Assembly (NCBI GenBank): GCA_031177985.1
Contig: JAPSJW010000003.1
Coordinates: forward strand, 62,001 to 126,000
Source of the DNA: Microbacteriaceae bacterium
Lineage (GTDB): Bacteria; Actinomycetota; Actinomycetes; Actinomycetales; Microbacteriaceae
Length of the DNA: 64,000 nucleotides
Reading direction: 5' to 3'
The translations under genes were made by a program, and so were the position numbers. Within the stretch, counting starts at the first letter, position 1. Each line of letters starts with the position of its first letter. Below the pieces are notes generated by a model that ran no database searches, was not told the origin of the DNA, and saw only the letters and a program-made list of their open reading frames with translations. Positions 55,412 to 63,953 of this stretch are shown one piece after another.

Positions 55412-55460
55412 GCCGAAAGCCTAGTTCTCACAGTCGGGCGGGCGTGCCCGTGCGCAACTC

Positions 55461-55498
55461 GTTCCCGAAGGGAAACACCGCGCGCCGTCTGCGGAAAC
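55461..55498 (+). promoter_or_regulatory. Putative GlnR box upstream of narK
   Basis: Two perfect GAAAC half-sites (55472-55476 and 55494-55498) are spaced by exactly 22 bases. The pattern reads GTTCC-n6-GAAAC-n6-CGCCG-n6-GAAAC, which fits the published actinobacterial GlnR layout of a-site, b-site, a-site, b-site. The a-sites are poor. It lies 51 bases before the narK start. Confidence 0.55.
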
Positions 55499-55548
55499 AC
55501 GCTGTTCCTACTCTCGATCGCAATCCTCCCGCGACGAAAGGCACCGGA

Positions 55549-56880
55549 ATGGCTCTCGACACCGCCGCATCGCCCAGCACCTCCCCCGCCCTCGCCCGCC
55601 GCCGCGGACGCTGGATCGACAACTGGAACCCCGAAGACCACGTGCAGTGGGAAGGCGGTGGGCGTCGCATCGCCCGCAAGAACCTCGCCTTCTCGATGTT
55701 GGCCGAGTTCCTGGGCTTCGCGATGCTCGCGCTCTGGGGGATCGTCGTGCCGCAGCTGACGACGGCCGGCTTCGCCTTCAGCGCCGACCAGCTGTTCTGG
55801 CTGATCGCCCTGCCGGGCCTCACGGGAGCGGTGATGCGCTTCCTCTACACCTTCACCGTGCCGATCTTCGGTGGTCGCAACTGGACGATCGTGTCGGCGC
55901 TGCTGCTCATCCTGCCTGCATCGGGCCTGGCCCTCGCCGTGAGCAACCCCGAGACGCCGTTCTCGGTGATGCTCGCGGTCGCCTCGCTCGCGGGTCTCGG
56001 CGGCGGCAACTTCACCTCGTCGATGGTCAACATCTCGTTCTTCTACCCTCAGCGGGAGAAGGGCAAGGCTCTCGGTCTCAACGCGGCGGGCGGAAACCTC
56101 GGCACCGCGTGGGTGCAGTTCACCGTTCCGCTCGTGATCATCGCCGGCGCCGGCATCGCCCTCGAGCGGGCGGGCCTCATCTTCATCCCGCTGTGCATCA
56201 TCGCGGCGATCCTCGCGTGGCGTTTCATGGACAACCTCAGCACCGCGAAGTCCGACGTCAAAAGCCTGCTGATGGCCGCTCGCAGCCCGCACACCTGGAT
56301 CATCTCGATCCTCTACATCGGCACCTTCGGCTCGTTCACCGGTTACGCCAACACCTTCCCGACGCTCATGAAGGCCGAGTTCCCGGACATCACCGCGAAC
56401 ATCGTCTTCCTCGGCGCACTGACCGGCGCGCTGGTCCGACCGCTCGGCGGCATCCTGGCCGACCGCTTCGGCGGGGCGAAGGTCACGATCGTCGCGTTCG
56501 CCACCATGGCGCTCGGCGTGATCCTGCTTCTCGGCACGTTGCGTATGGACTCGTTCCCGCTCTTCCTCGCCACCTTCCTGCTGCTCTTCGCCGGCGCGGG
56601 CATCGGCAACGGCTCCACCTACCGCATGATCCCGACGGTCTTCCAGATCGGGGTCACGGATGCTGAGGAGCGCGCGAGAGCACTCCGCGCGGCGAGCGGC
56701 TGCATCGGCATCGCCGGCGCCATCGGGTCGCTCGGCGGCTTCTTCATCCCCCGCATCTTCGCGGGCCTCGGCATCGAGGGAGGCTTCATCGCCTTCGTCG
56801 CCGCTTACCTGGTGATGATGGTCGCCGTCTGGGCGATCTACCAGCGCAGGGGCACCGCGCTCGCCTCCGCCGTGGTGTGA
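55549..56880 (+). CDS. narK: Nitrate/nitrite transporter, NarK family
   Basis: A 443-residue MFS transporter with 12 predicted helices. Nitrate-signature glycine-rich helices are visible: GLGGGNFTSSMVNISFFYPQREKGKALGLNAAGGNLGTAWVQF (helix 5 region) and FAGAGIGNGSTYRMIPTVF (helix 11 region). An N-terminal cytoplasmic extension of about 45 residues (WIDNWNPEDHVQWEG) is typical of the group. ATG 55549 is preceded by GAAAGG. It brings nitrate or nitrite to NirBD; no nitrate reductase gene is in the cluster. Confidence 0.92.
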   Translation: MALDTAASPSTSPALARRRGRWIDNWNPEDHVQWEGGGRRIARKNLAFSMLAEFLGFAMLALWGIVVPQLTTAGFAFSADQLFWLIALPGLTGAVMRFLYTFTVPIFGGRNWTIVSALLLILPASGLALAVSNPETPFSVMLAVASLAGLGGGNFTSSMVNISFFYPQREKGKALGLNAAGGNLGTAWVQFTVPLVIIAGAGIALERAGLIFIPLCIIAAILAWRFMDNLSTAKSDVKSLLMAARSPHTWIISILYIGTFGSFTGYANTFPTLMKAEFPDITANIVFLGALTGALVRPLGGILADRFGGAKVTIVAFATMALGVILLLGTLRMDSFPLFLATFLLLFAGAGIGNGSTYRMIPTVFQIGVTDAEERARALRAASGCIGIAGAIGSLGGFFIPRIFAGLGIEGGFIAFVAAYLVMMVAVWAIYQRRGTALASAVV

Positions 56881-56887
56881 GCCGCTT

Positions 56888-56925
56888 GGAACACGATCGA
56901 AACACGAGACGCACGTGACTGAAAC
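56888..56925 (+). promoter_or_regulatory. Putative GlnR box upstream of nirB
   Basis: The pattern reads GGAAC-n6-GAAAC-n6-CGCAC-n6-GAAAC with all spacers exactly 6 bases. The two GAAAC b-sites are perfect and 22 bases apart, as upstream of narK. The box ends 22 bases before ATG 56948 and covers an in-frame GTG at 56915, which is why that GTG is not taken as the start. Confidence 0.6.
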
Positions 56926-56947
56926 AGACGCTCCCTACCGTTCCGAT

Positions 56948-59554
56948 ATGGCCTCTTCGGTTTCGACCTCCTCACACCTCGTGGTGGTCGGCGCCGGCAT
57001 GGTCGCCCACCGCTTCCTCGAGTCGCTGCGGGCGAGGGAGGGCGCCGAGCGCCTCACGATCACCGTGATCGGCGAGGAGGACGCCGCCCCGTACGACCGG
57101 GTGGGCCTGACGTCGTTCTTCTCGGCGGCGAGCGCCGACGAGCTCTCGCTGTCGCCTGAGCCGCTCGACGGCATCCGGTTCCTCCGCGGCGAGCGCGCGG
57201 TGCGGATCGATCGCGAGGCCCGCACGGTGACGACGGATGCGGGCAGCACGGTGCGCTACGACGAGCTGGTGCTCGCGACGGGCTCCTACGCCGCCGAGCT
57301 CGCCGTCGAGGGCTACCGCCTCGCGGGGGTGTTCGTCTACCGCACCCTCGACGACGTGCGCGGCATCCGCGAGTGGATCGCGCAGCGCAGCCAGGCGCTG
57401 GGGCGGCCGCTTCGCGGCGCGGTGATCGGCGGGGGGCTCCTCGGCCTCGAGGCGGCGGGCGCGCTCGACGGCCTCGGCGTCGGCGTGACGATCGTGCAGT
57501 CCTCGAATCGTCTGCTCTCGGCGCAGGTCGACGATGCGGGCGGCGAGGCGCTGCGCCGCCTGATCGAGCAGCGCGGCCTCGACGTGCGCACGAACTCGCG
57601 CACGACGGAGCTTGCGGCCGACGCGGCGGGCCGGGTCGCCGGGCTCCGGTTCGACGACCTCTCGACGCTCGACGCCGACATCGTCATCTTCAGCGTCGGC
57701 GTGCGACCGCGGGATGAGCTCGCCCGTGCGGCCGGGCTCGAGGTCGCACCGCGCGGCGGCGTCGTGATCGACGACGGATGCCGCACCTCCGACCCCGCCA
57801 TCTGGGCGATCGGCGAGGTCGCCGCGGTCGACGGGCAGTGCTTCGGCCTCGTGGCGCCCGGCTACTCGATGGCCGAGGTCGCGGCCGACCGCCTCGCCGG
57901 CGGCGACGCCGTCTTCCCCGGCGCCGACCTGTCGACCAAGCTCAAGCTCAGCGGCGTCGAGGTGGCGAGCTTCGGCGACGCCTTCGGTGCCACGCCTGGC
58001 AGCCTCGACGTCGTCTACGCCGACCCCATCGCGGGGGTCTACAAGAAGCTCGTGCTCTCCGACGACGCGAAGACCCTGCTCGGCGGCATCCTCGTCGGCG
58101 ACGCGTCGAACTACTCGTCGCTGCGTCCGCTGCTCGGCGCCGAGCTCGGAGCCGACCCGTCGGCCTACCTGCTGCCGAGCGACGTCGAGGCGCCGACCGG
58201 CGAGCTCCCCGATGCGGCCGTCGTCTGCTCCTGCAACAACGTCGCCGCGCACAGCATCCGCTCGGCCGTCACCGAGGAGGGCTGCACCGACGTCGCGGGC
58301 GTCAAGGCGTGCACCCGCGCTGGAGCGGCCTGCGGCTCCTGCGTGCCGCTCGTGAAGAAGCTCGTCAACGCCGAGCTCGCCAAGGCGGGCCGCACGGTGT
58401 CGACGGCGCTCTGCGAGCACTTCCCGCTCTCCCGCGCCCAGCTCTTCGACGCCGTGCGCATCACCGGGCTCCGGTCGTTCAGCGAGATCCTCGAGCGGCA
58501 CGGCTCCGGCGGGCGCGGATGCGACCTCTGCAAGCCCGCGGTCGCGTCGATCCTCGCCTCGCTCGGCAACGTGCATCCGCTCGACGGCGAGAACGCGACC
58601 CTGCAGGACACCAACGATCACGTCATGGCGAACCTGCAGCGCGACGGCAGCTACTCGGTCGTGCCGCGCATCCCCGGGGGTGAGATCACTCCCGAGGGAC
58701 TCGTCGTGATCGGCGAGGTCGCCCGCGACTTCGGGCTCTACACGAAGATCACCGGCGGCCAGCGCATCGACCTGTTCGGCGCCCGGCTCGAGCAGCTGCC
58801 CGACATCTGGCGGCGGCTGGTCGATGCCGGCTTCGAGTCGGGGCACGCCTACGGCAAGAGCCTGCGCACGGTGAAGTCGTGCGTCGGCTCCACCTGGTGC
58901 CGCTACGGCGTGCAGGACTCGGTGAAGCTCGCGATCGACCTGGAGCTCCGCTACCGGGGGCTGCGCAGTCCCCACAAGTTCAAGATGGGCGTCAGCGGGT
59001 GCGCTCGCGAGTGCGCAGAGGCCCGCGGCAAGGACGTCGGCGTCATCGCCACCGAGAAGGGCTGGAACCTGTACGTCGGCGGCAACGGCGGCTTCACCCC
59101 GCGGCACGCGCAGCTGCTCGCCGAGGACCTCGACACCGAGACCCTCATCCGCACCATCGACCGCTTCGTGCTCTACTACGTGCGCACCGCCGATCGGCTG
59201 CAGCGCACAGCTCCCTGGGTCGAGGAACTCGAGGGCGGCATCGACGGTCTGCGCGACGTCGTGCTCAACGACTCGCTCGGCATCGCCGAGGACCTCGACG
59301 AGGCGATGGCCCGTCACGTCGACACCTACCGCGACGAGTGGAAGGCGACCCTGGAGGATCCGGAGAAGCTCGCCCGGTTCGCGTCCTTCGTCAACGCGCC
59401 GCGCACGCCAGACCCCTCGCTCGCGTACGTCGAGGAGCGCGGTCAGCGCCGCCCGGCGACGGATGCCGAGCGCTCGAGCGGCATCAGCAACGGAGGCGTC
59501 GCGAGCGGCGCCATCACGATCGCAGGCCCGACGCTCGAGGTGGTGCGCTCGTGA
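56948..59554 (+). CDS. nirB: Assimilatory nitrite reductase (NADH), large subunit
   Basis: Six-electron reduction of nitrite to ammonium. It has 868 residues. The N-terminal FAD/NAD oxidoreductase part (VVVGAGMVAHRFLESL, GGGLLGLEAAGAL) precedes two BFD-like 2Fe-2S segments (CSCNNV with ACGSC; GCDLCKPA). The siroheme/4Fe-4S domain has the cluster ligands in CVGSTWC and CARECAE at about residues 645-690. ATG 56948 is chosen because the upstream GTG lies inside the GlnR box. The stop overlaps the nirD start (GTGA). Confidence 0.95.
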   Translation: MASSVSTSSHLVVVGAGMVAHRFLESLRAREGAERLTITVIGEEDAAPYDRVGLTSFFSAASADELSLSPEPLDGIRFLRGERAVRIDREARTVTTDAGSTVRYDELVLATGSYAAELAVEGYRLAGVFVYRTLDDVRGIREWIAQRSQALGRPLRGAVIGGGLLGLEAAGALDGLGVGVTIVQSSNRLLSAQVDDAGGEALRRLIEQRGLDVRTNSRTTELAADAAGRVAGLRFDDLSTLDADIVIFSVGVRPRDELARAAGLEVAPRGGVVIDDGCRTSDPAIWAIGEVAAVDGQCFGLVAPGYSMAEVAADRLAGGDAVFPGADLSTKLKLSGVEVASFGDAFGATPGSLDVVYADPIAGVYKKLVLSDDAKTLLGGILVGDASNYSSLRPLLGAELGADPSAYLLPSDVEAPTGELPDAAVVCSCNNVAAHSIRSAVTEEGCTDVAGVKACTRAGAACGSCVPLVKKLVNAELAKAGRTVSTALCEHFPLSRAQLFDAVRITGLRSFSEILERHGSGGRGCDLCKPAVASILASLGNVHPLDGENATLQDTNDHVMANLQRDGSYSVVPRIPGGEITPEGLVVIGEVARDFGLYTKITGGQRIDLFGARLEQLPDIWRRLVDAGFESGHAYGKSLRTVKSCVGSTWCRYGVQDSVKLAIDLELRYRGLRSPHKFKMGVSGCARECAEARGKDVGVIATEKGWNLYVGGNGGFTPRHAQLLAEDLDTETLIRTIDRFVLYYVRTADRLQRTAPWVEELEGGIDGLRDVVLNDSLGIAEDLDEAMARHVDTYRDEWKATLEDPEKLARFASFVNAPRTPDPSLAYVEERGQRRPATDAERSSGISNGGVASGAITIAGPTLEVVRS

Positions 59555-59880
59555 TCGCGGTGTGCGGTCTCAACGACCTGCTGCCGGAGCGCGGTGCCGC
59601 CGCGCTGGTCGGCGACGAGCAGGTCGCCCTGTTTCGCACACTCGACGGCGACGTCTACGCCGTGCAGCAGCAGGATCCGTACAGCGGGGCGCACGTGCTC
59701 TCCCGCGGGATCGTCGGATCCCGAGGCGAGGCGCCGACGGTCGCCAGCCCCATGTACAAGCAGGTGTTCGACCTCCGCACCGGCGAGTGCCTCGATCCGC
59801 AGGGGCGCATCCCGCGGAGGCTGCGCACGTGGCAGGTCGAGGTGCGGGCCGGTCAGGTCTATCTGGGGGAGGCACGATGA
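59551..59880 (+). CDS. nirD: Nitrite reductase small subunit
   Basis: A 109-residue Rieske-fold subunit of NirBD (VCGLNDLLPERGAAALVGDEQVALFRTLDG). The Rieske Cys/His ligands are not evident, which is normal for NirD. GTG 59551 overlaps the nirB stop and its own stop overlaps the cysG ATG, so the three genes are translationally coupled. Confidence 0.93.
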   Translation: MIAVCGLNDLLPERGAAALVGDEQVALFRTLDGDVYAVQQQDPYSGAHVLSRGIVGSRGEAPTVASPMYKQVFDLRTGECLDPQGRIPRRLRTWQVEVRAGQVYLGEAR

Positions 59881-61109
59881 CGACGATGCTCGGGATCGAC
59901 CTGCGCGGCAGGCGGGTGCTGCTCGCCGGTGGCGGCAGCGTCGCCGGTCGCCGCGCCGAGACGCTGCTCGCCGAAGGGGCGGCGCTGCACGTCGTGGCGC
60001 CCGAGCTCGGGGAGCGTCTGACTGCCCTGGTCGAGGCGGGGGCCGCGACCTGGCGTGGAGGCGCGGTGCGCGAAGAGGACCTCGACGGCGCCTGGCTCGT
60101 GCACACCGCGACCGGCTCGGCGGCGACGGATGCGGCGGTCGCCGCGTGGGCGGCGACTCGCGCGACGTTCTGCATCGTCGCGAGCGCCGCAGAGGCGGGC
60201 ACCGCGCGGATGACGGCGAGCGCCCGAGTCGACGACGTCGTGCTCGGAGTGGTGTCGGCGGGATCTCCCGACCCGCTGCGCAGCGTCGCCGTGCGCGACG
60301 CTCTCGCGGAGGGGCTGCGCAGCGGCGAGGTCGCGGTGCGCCGACGCCGTCGCGGCGGGCAGGGACGGGTGGTCCTCGTCGGCGGTGGACCCGGCGCGGT
60401 CGATCTGCTCACGGTCCGCGGGCGCAAGGCGCTCGCCGACGCCGACGTCGTGGTCACCGACCGGCTGGGCGCGACCGGGGTGCTCGACGAGCTGCCGGAC
60501 GACGTCGAGGTGATCGACGTCGGCAAGCGACTTGGTCACCACCCGGTGCCGCAGGACGGGATCAACCGCATCCTCGTCGAGCGCGCGCTCGCCGGACAGC
60601 GGGTCGTGCGTCTCAAGGGCGGCGATCCGTTCGTCTACGGGCGCGGCGGCGAGGAGGTGCTCGCGTGCCGGGCGGCGGGCATCGAGGTCGAGGTGGTGCC
60701 CGGCATCAGCAGCGCACTCTCGGTGCCCGCGGCAGCCGGCATCCCGCTGACCCATCGCGGCGTCGCGACGAGCGCGCACATCGTCAACGGACAGGATGCG
60801 CTCACCGACGCGACCCTCGAGGCGCTGCGCGACCCGTCGGTGACGACCGTCTTCCTCATGGGCGTCTCGCCGCTCGCCGAGCGGGTCGAGCGGATGCTGG
60901 CCGAAGGCGTACCCGCCGACACCCCGGTCGCGATCGTCGAGCGCGGCTGGACCCCGTCGCAGCGCACCACGCGGGCTCGGCTGGACCGCATCGTCGCGGT
61001 CGGCGAGACCGCCGGGGTGCGCTCCCCCGCGATCGTCGTGGTCGGCGCCGTGGCCGCGGAGCGGTTCCTCGAGCCTCAGCGGTCGCCGCAGGAGGTCGCC
61101 GCGACGTGA
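59877..61109 (+). CDS. cysG: Siroheme synthase (bifunctional CysG type)
   Basis: A 410-residue fusion. An N-terminal precorrin-2 dehydrogenase/ferrochelatase-like part has a Rossmann glycine motif (LLAGGGSVAGRRAETLL), and residues about 165-400 form the uroporphyrinogen-III methyltransferase. The latter has VVLVGGGPGAVDLLTVRG, the KRLGHHPVPQ motif, RLKGGDPFVYGRGGEE and PGISSALSVPAAAGIPLTHRG. It makes the siroheme needed by NirB. The precorrin-2 dehydrogenase may rely on the downstream CbiX for iron insertion. Confidence 0.93.
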   Translation: MTTMLGIDLRGRRVLLAGGGSVAGRRAETLLAEGAALHVVAPELGERLTALVEAGAATWRGGAVREEDLDGAWLVHTATGSAATDAAVAAWAATRATFCIVASAAEAGTARMTASARVDDVVLGVVSAGSPDPLRSVAVRDALAEGLRSGEVAVRRRRRGGQGRVVLVGGGPGAVDLLTVRGRKALADADVVVTDRLGATGVLDELPDDVEVIDVGKRLGHHPVPQDGINRILVERALAGQRVVRLKGGDPFVYGRGGEEVLACRAAGIEVEVVPGISSALSVPAAAGIPLTHRGVATSAHIVNGQDALTDATLEALRDPSVTTVFLMGVSPLAERVERMLAEGVPADTPVAIVERGWTPSQRTTRARLDRIVAVGETAGVRSPAIVVVGAVAAERFLEPQRSPQEVAAT

Positions 61110-62236
61110 CCGTGCCCGCCGCCGCTCCCGAGCTCGGCGCACCCCTCGCGGGGTGCGTCTTCCTCGTGACGGCCGACCGACGGTCGGCGGAGCTCGGCGG
61201 TGCGCTCGAACGTCGCGGAGCCACCGTGCGGCATGCACCGGCGCTCACGATCGCAAGCAACTTCGGCGACGACGAGCTCATCGAGACGACCAGGGCCCTG
61301 ATCGCCGATCCGCCGGACACGGTCGTCGCGACGACCGGGGTCGGCTTCCGCGGCTGGATCGAGGCGGCGGATGCGGCCGGTCTCGTCGAGCCGCTGCTGG
61401 AGATCCTGCGGGGCGCGCGGCTCATCGCCCGGGGTCCGAAGGCGCGCGGCGCCATCCAGCAGGCAGGGCTCCTCGCCGACTGGGTCGCGGAGAGCGAGAC
61501 GGCCGCCGAGCTGTCGGAGTTCCTGCTCGCCGAGGGGGTCGCGGGGCACCGCATCGCGGTGCAGCATCACGGCTCCGGATCCGACGGGCTCGACGAGGCG
61601 TTCACCGAGGCGGGTGCCGACGTCGTGAGCCTCGTGGTGTACCGCTGGGGGCCGCCGGTCGACCCTGCCGCCGTCGACGCGTCCACCGTCGCCGCGGCGA
61701 ACGGCGAGCTCGACGGCGTGCTGTTCACCTCGGCTCCGGGAGTCTCGGCCTGGCTCGCGGCGGCCGAGCGCACCGGCACGCTGGACGCCATCCGTGAGCT
61801 GTGCAGCGTCGAGAGCCTGCTCGCCGCCGCCGTCGGCCCGGTCACGGCGAAGCCCCTGCTGATCGAGGGCATCCGGCCGCTCGTGCCCGACCGCGGTCGC
61901 CTGGGATCGCTCGTGCGCGCACTGGTGGCCCACTACGCGACGCGTGCGGAGGACGCCCTCGCGACCTCGGGCGGGCTGCTGCAGGTGCGCCGCGGCGCCG
62001 CGGTGCTCGACGGACGGGCGCTGCCGCTGTCTCCGAGCGGACTGATCGTGCTGCGGCTGCTCGCCGAGGCCCGTGGCGCGGTGGTCACCCGGGAGCAGCT
62101 GCTCGACGCTCTGCCCGGCACCTCGACCGACCCCCACACCGCGGAGGTCGCCGTTGCGCGGCTGCGCGACGCGCTGGGCCGCCCAGGACTCATCCGCACG
62201 GTGGTCAAGCGCGGCTACCGGCTCGACCTCGACTGA
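61106..62236 (+). CDS. nnaR: HemD-like / winged-helix regulator (NnaR type)
   Basis: A 376-residue protein with a uroporphyrinogen-III synthase (HemD) domain at about residues 10-265 and an OmpR-type winged helix at about 285-376 (LSPSGLIVLRLLAEARGAVVTREQLLDAL and VAVARLRDALG then VKRGYRLDL). This architecture is that of NnaR, described in Streptomyces and mycobacteria as a co-activator that works with GlnR on nitrate/nitrite genes. GTG 61106 overlaps the cysG stop. Whether the HemD part is still catalytic is open; the cell probably has another hemD. Confidence 0.85.
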   Translation: MTVPAAAPELGAPLAGCVFLVTADRRSAELGGALERRGATVRHAPALTIASNFGDDELIETTRALIADPPDTVVATTGVGFRGWIEAADAAGLVEPLLEILRGARLIARGPKARGAIQQAGLLADWVAESETAAELSEFLLAEGVAGHRIAVQHHGSGSDGLDEAFTEAGADVVSLVVYRWGPPVDPAAVDASTVAAANGELDGVLFTSAPGVSAWLAAAERTGTLDAIRELCSVESLLAAAVGPVTAKPLLIEGIRPLVPDRGRLGSLVRALVAHYATRAEDALATSGGLLQVRRGAAVLDGRALPLSPSGLIVLRLLAEARGAVVTREQLLDALPGTSTDPHTAEVAVARLRDALGRPGLIRTVVKRGYRLDLD

Positions 62237-62255
62237 CCGCTCCCCGAGGAGGATC

Positions 62256-62963
62256 ATGACCACGCTCATCTGCTGCTCGCACGGCACCGACAACCTCGCG
62301 GGCCGCTTCGCGATCCGCCGACTCGCCGACGCGGTGCGGGCCGCCCGGCCGGGACTCGACGTGCGCGAGTCGTTCGTGGACGTGCAGCATCCGCAGATCG
62401 CGGAGGTCGTCGACGGGGTCGTGGCCGAGGGCGGGGACGCCGTCGTGGTGCCCGTGCTGCTGTCGACGGGCTACCACATCCGCGTCGACATCGGCCGCGC
62501 GGTGCGGGCGCATCCCGGTCGCGCGGTCGCCGCCGGCGCCCTCGGTCCCGATGAGCGCCTCGCCCTGATGCTCGTCGAGCGGCTCGTGCAGTCCGGGGCG
62601 CGACCGGACGACGCCGTCGTGCTCGCTGCCGCCGGATCGAGCAGCCCGGGGGCGGCCGTCGACGTCGAGGCGATGGCGGAGGCGCTGCGCCGCGAGTGGG
62701 ACGGCGCCATCACCGTCGGATACTGCTCGAGCGCGCAGCCGACCGTCGCGGAGGCCGTGGCGGAAGCCCGAACGGCCGGGGCGGAGAGGGTGGCCGTCGC
62801 GAGCTACCTGCTCGCACCCGGGTTCTTCCACGACCGGCTCGCGTCGGCGGGCGCCGACCTCGTCACCACGCCGCTCGCGCCGGACCCGCGGCTCGCGGAC
62901 CTCGTGCTCGACCGCTTCGACGCGGCCGCGGCGCAGCTGGCCGAGCAGCGGAAGGCGGCCTAG
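62256..62963 (+). CDS. Sirohydrochlorin chelatase, CbiX/SirB family
   Basis: A 235-residue chelatase that inserts iron (or cobalt) into sirohydrochlorin, the last step to siroheme. It has two CbiX repeats: the first begins LICCSHGT and the second has VGYCSSAQPTVAEAV. The YHIRVDI segment carries the metal His. ATG 62256 follows a strong GAGGAGG site. The gene ends the nitrite operon; its stop shares CTAG with rimM. Confidence 0.9.
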   Translation: MTTLICCSHGTDNLAGRFAIRRLADAVRAARPGLDVRESFVDVQHPQIAEVVDGVVAEGGDAVVVPVLLSTGYHIRVDIGRAVRAHPGRAVAAGALGPDERLALMLVERLVQSGARPDDAVVLAAAGSSSPGAAVDVEAMAEALRREWDGAITVGYCSSAQPTVAEAVAEARTAGAERVAVASYLLAPGFFHDRLASAGADLVTTPLAPDPRLADLVLDRFDAAAAQLAEQRKAA

Positions 62964-63757
62964 CGCTCCGACTCGTCAGCGCCGGCGGGCGGCTCGGCGT
63001 CCGTTGCGGCGGAGTCGTCTTCGGTGGTCGCGGAGTCGTCCTTCGCCTGGTCGTCATCCGTGGTCGTGGCGTCGTCGTGCGCCACCGGCTCGTCGGCGGG
63101 CAGGAACGCCTCCGACTCGCGCCGCGCGGCCTCGAGCGCCTCGGAGGAGGGCTCCGGCTCCTCCTCGTCGGCGGGCGTCTCGAAGAGACCCGCGGGAGGG
63201 GTGACGGTGACGACGCCCGCGGCGACGTCGACCGAGGGCACGATCGCCTTGACGAACGGCACGAGCACCTCGTCGCCCTCGCCCGTCGAGATGGCGAGCA
63301 GATCCTGCGCGGGCAGGTGATCCACCCGCGCGACCGTGCCGACCTTCTTCCCGTCGCGGACGACGGCCAGACCCACCAGCTGGTGGTCGTACCAGGCGTC
63401 AGCCTCCTCGGGCAGCTCCTCGGCATCCTTGTCGATCCAGAGGATCGCCTTGACGAGGGATTCGGCGGCCGTACGGTCGGCGACGTCCTTGAAGAACGCG
63501 ACGGGATGCTGGTTGTACCAGCGCAGCTCGACGAGCTCGATGGTCTTGCCGTGCCAGGCGGACGTGGTCGGCACCTGCAGGGTGAAGACGGCGCCGGGCA
63601 CGAACCGGCGCTCGGGCTCGTCGGTGTAGAGCTCGAGCTTCAGAGCGCCCTTGAGACCGTGCGCTTTGAGGAGACGGCCGACCCGCAACTGCGTGCGGGC
63701 CGACCGGCGCTGCTCAGTAATCGGTGTCCACCACGTCGACGCGCACCTTGCGTCCAT
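62960..63757 (-). CDS. rimM: Ribosome maturation factor RimM with an acidic C-terminal extension
   Basis: 16S rRNA processing factor. RVGRLLKAHGLKGALKLELYTDEPERRF and the PRC-barrel part AWYDHQLVGLAVVRDGKKVGTVARVDHL are typical. A tail of about 70 Asp/Glu/Ala/Thr residues follows. The start is uncertain. ATG 63757 overlaps khpA by 44 bases but keeps the commonly conserved ARTQLRVGRL stretch; TTG 63688 begins at RVGRLL and avoids overlap. trmD normally follows rimM but is displaced by the nitrite genes. Confidence 0.88.
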   Translation of the reverse strand: MDARCASTWWTPITEQRRSARTQLRVGRLLKAHGLKGALKLELYTDEPERRFVPGAVFTLQVPTTSAWHGKTIELVELRWYNQHPVAFFKDVADRTAAESLVKAILWIDKDAEELPEEADAWYDHQLVGLAVVRDGKKVGTVARVDHLPAQDLLAISTGEGDEVLVPFVKAIVPSVDVAAGVVTVTPPAGLFETPADEEEPEPSSEALEAARRESEAFLPADEPVAHDDATTTDDDQAKDDSATTEDDSAATDAEPPAGADESER

Positions 63758-63950
63758 CGGCGAGAGCCGTGATGAGGGTGCGCAGCGCCTTGGCCGTACG
63801 GCCGGCGCGACCGATGACCCGGCCGAGGTCCTCGGGGTGCACGCGCACCTCGAGGACCTCGCCGCGGGGAGAGTTCTTCGCTGCGACGCTCACCTCGTCA
63901 GGGTGATCGACGATCCCCTTGACGAGGTGCTCGAGAGCGGGAGCGAGCAT
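63714..63950 (-). CDS. khpA: KH-domain RNA-binding protein KhpA
   Basis: A 78-residue single KH domain protein with the GxxG loop in DLGRVIGRAGRTAKALRTLI. It binds RNA and in other bacteria affects cell elongation. It stands between rpsP and rimM, the standard order, 3 bases after the rpsP stop. Confidence 0.94.
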   Translation of the reverse strand: MLAPALEHLVKGIVDHPDEVSVAAKNSPRGEVLEVRVHPEDLGRVIGRAGRTAKALRTLITALADGRKVRVDVVDTDY

Positions 63951-63953
63951 CGA

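Noticed and set aside
56915-56947. GTG 56915 as the nirB start
   Set aside because: It lies inside the putative GlnR box and has no ribosome binding site; ATG 56948 is nearer the conserved N-terminus.
56972-59317. A 781-codon open frame opposite nirB
   Set aside because: Antisense frame; nirB has all family motifs on the plus strand.
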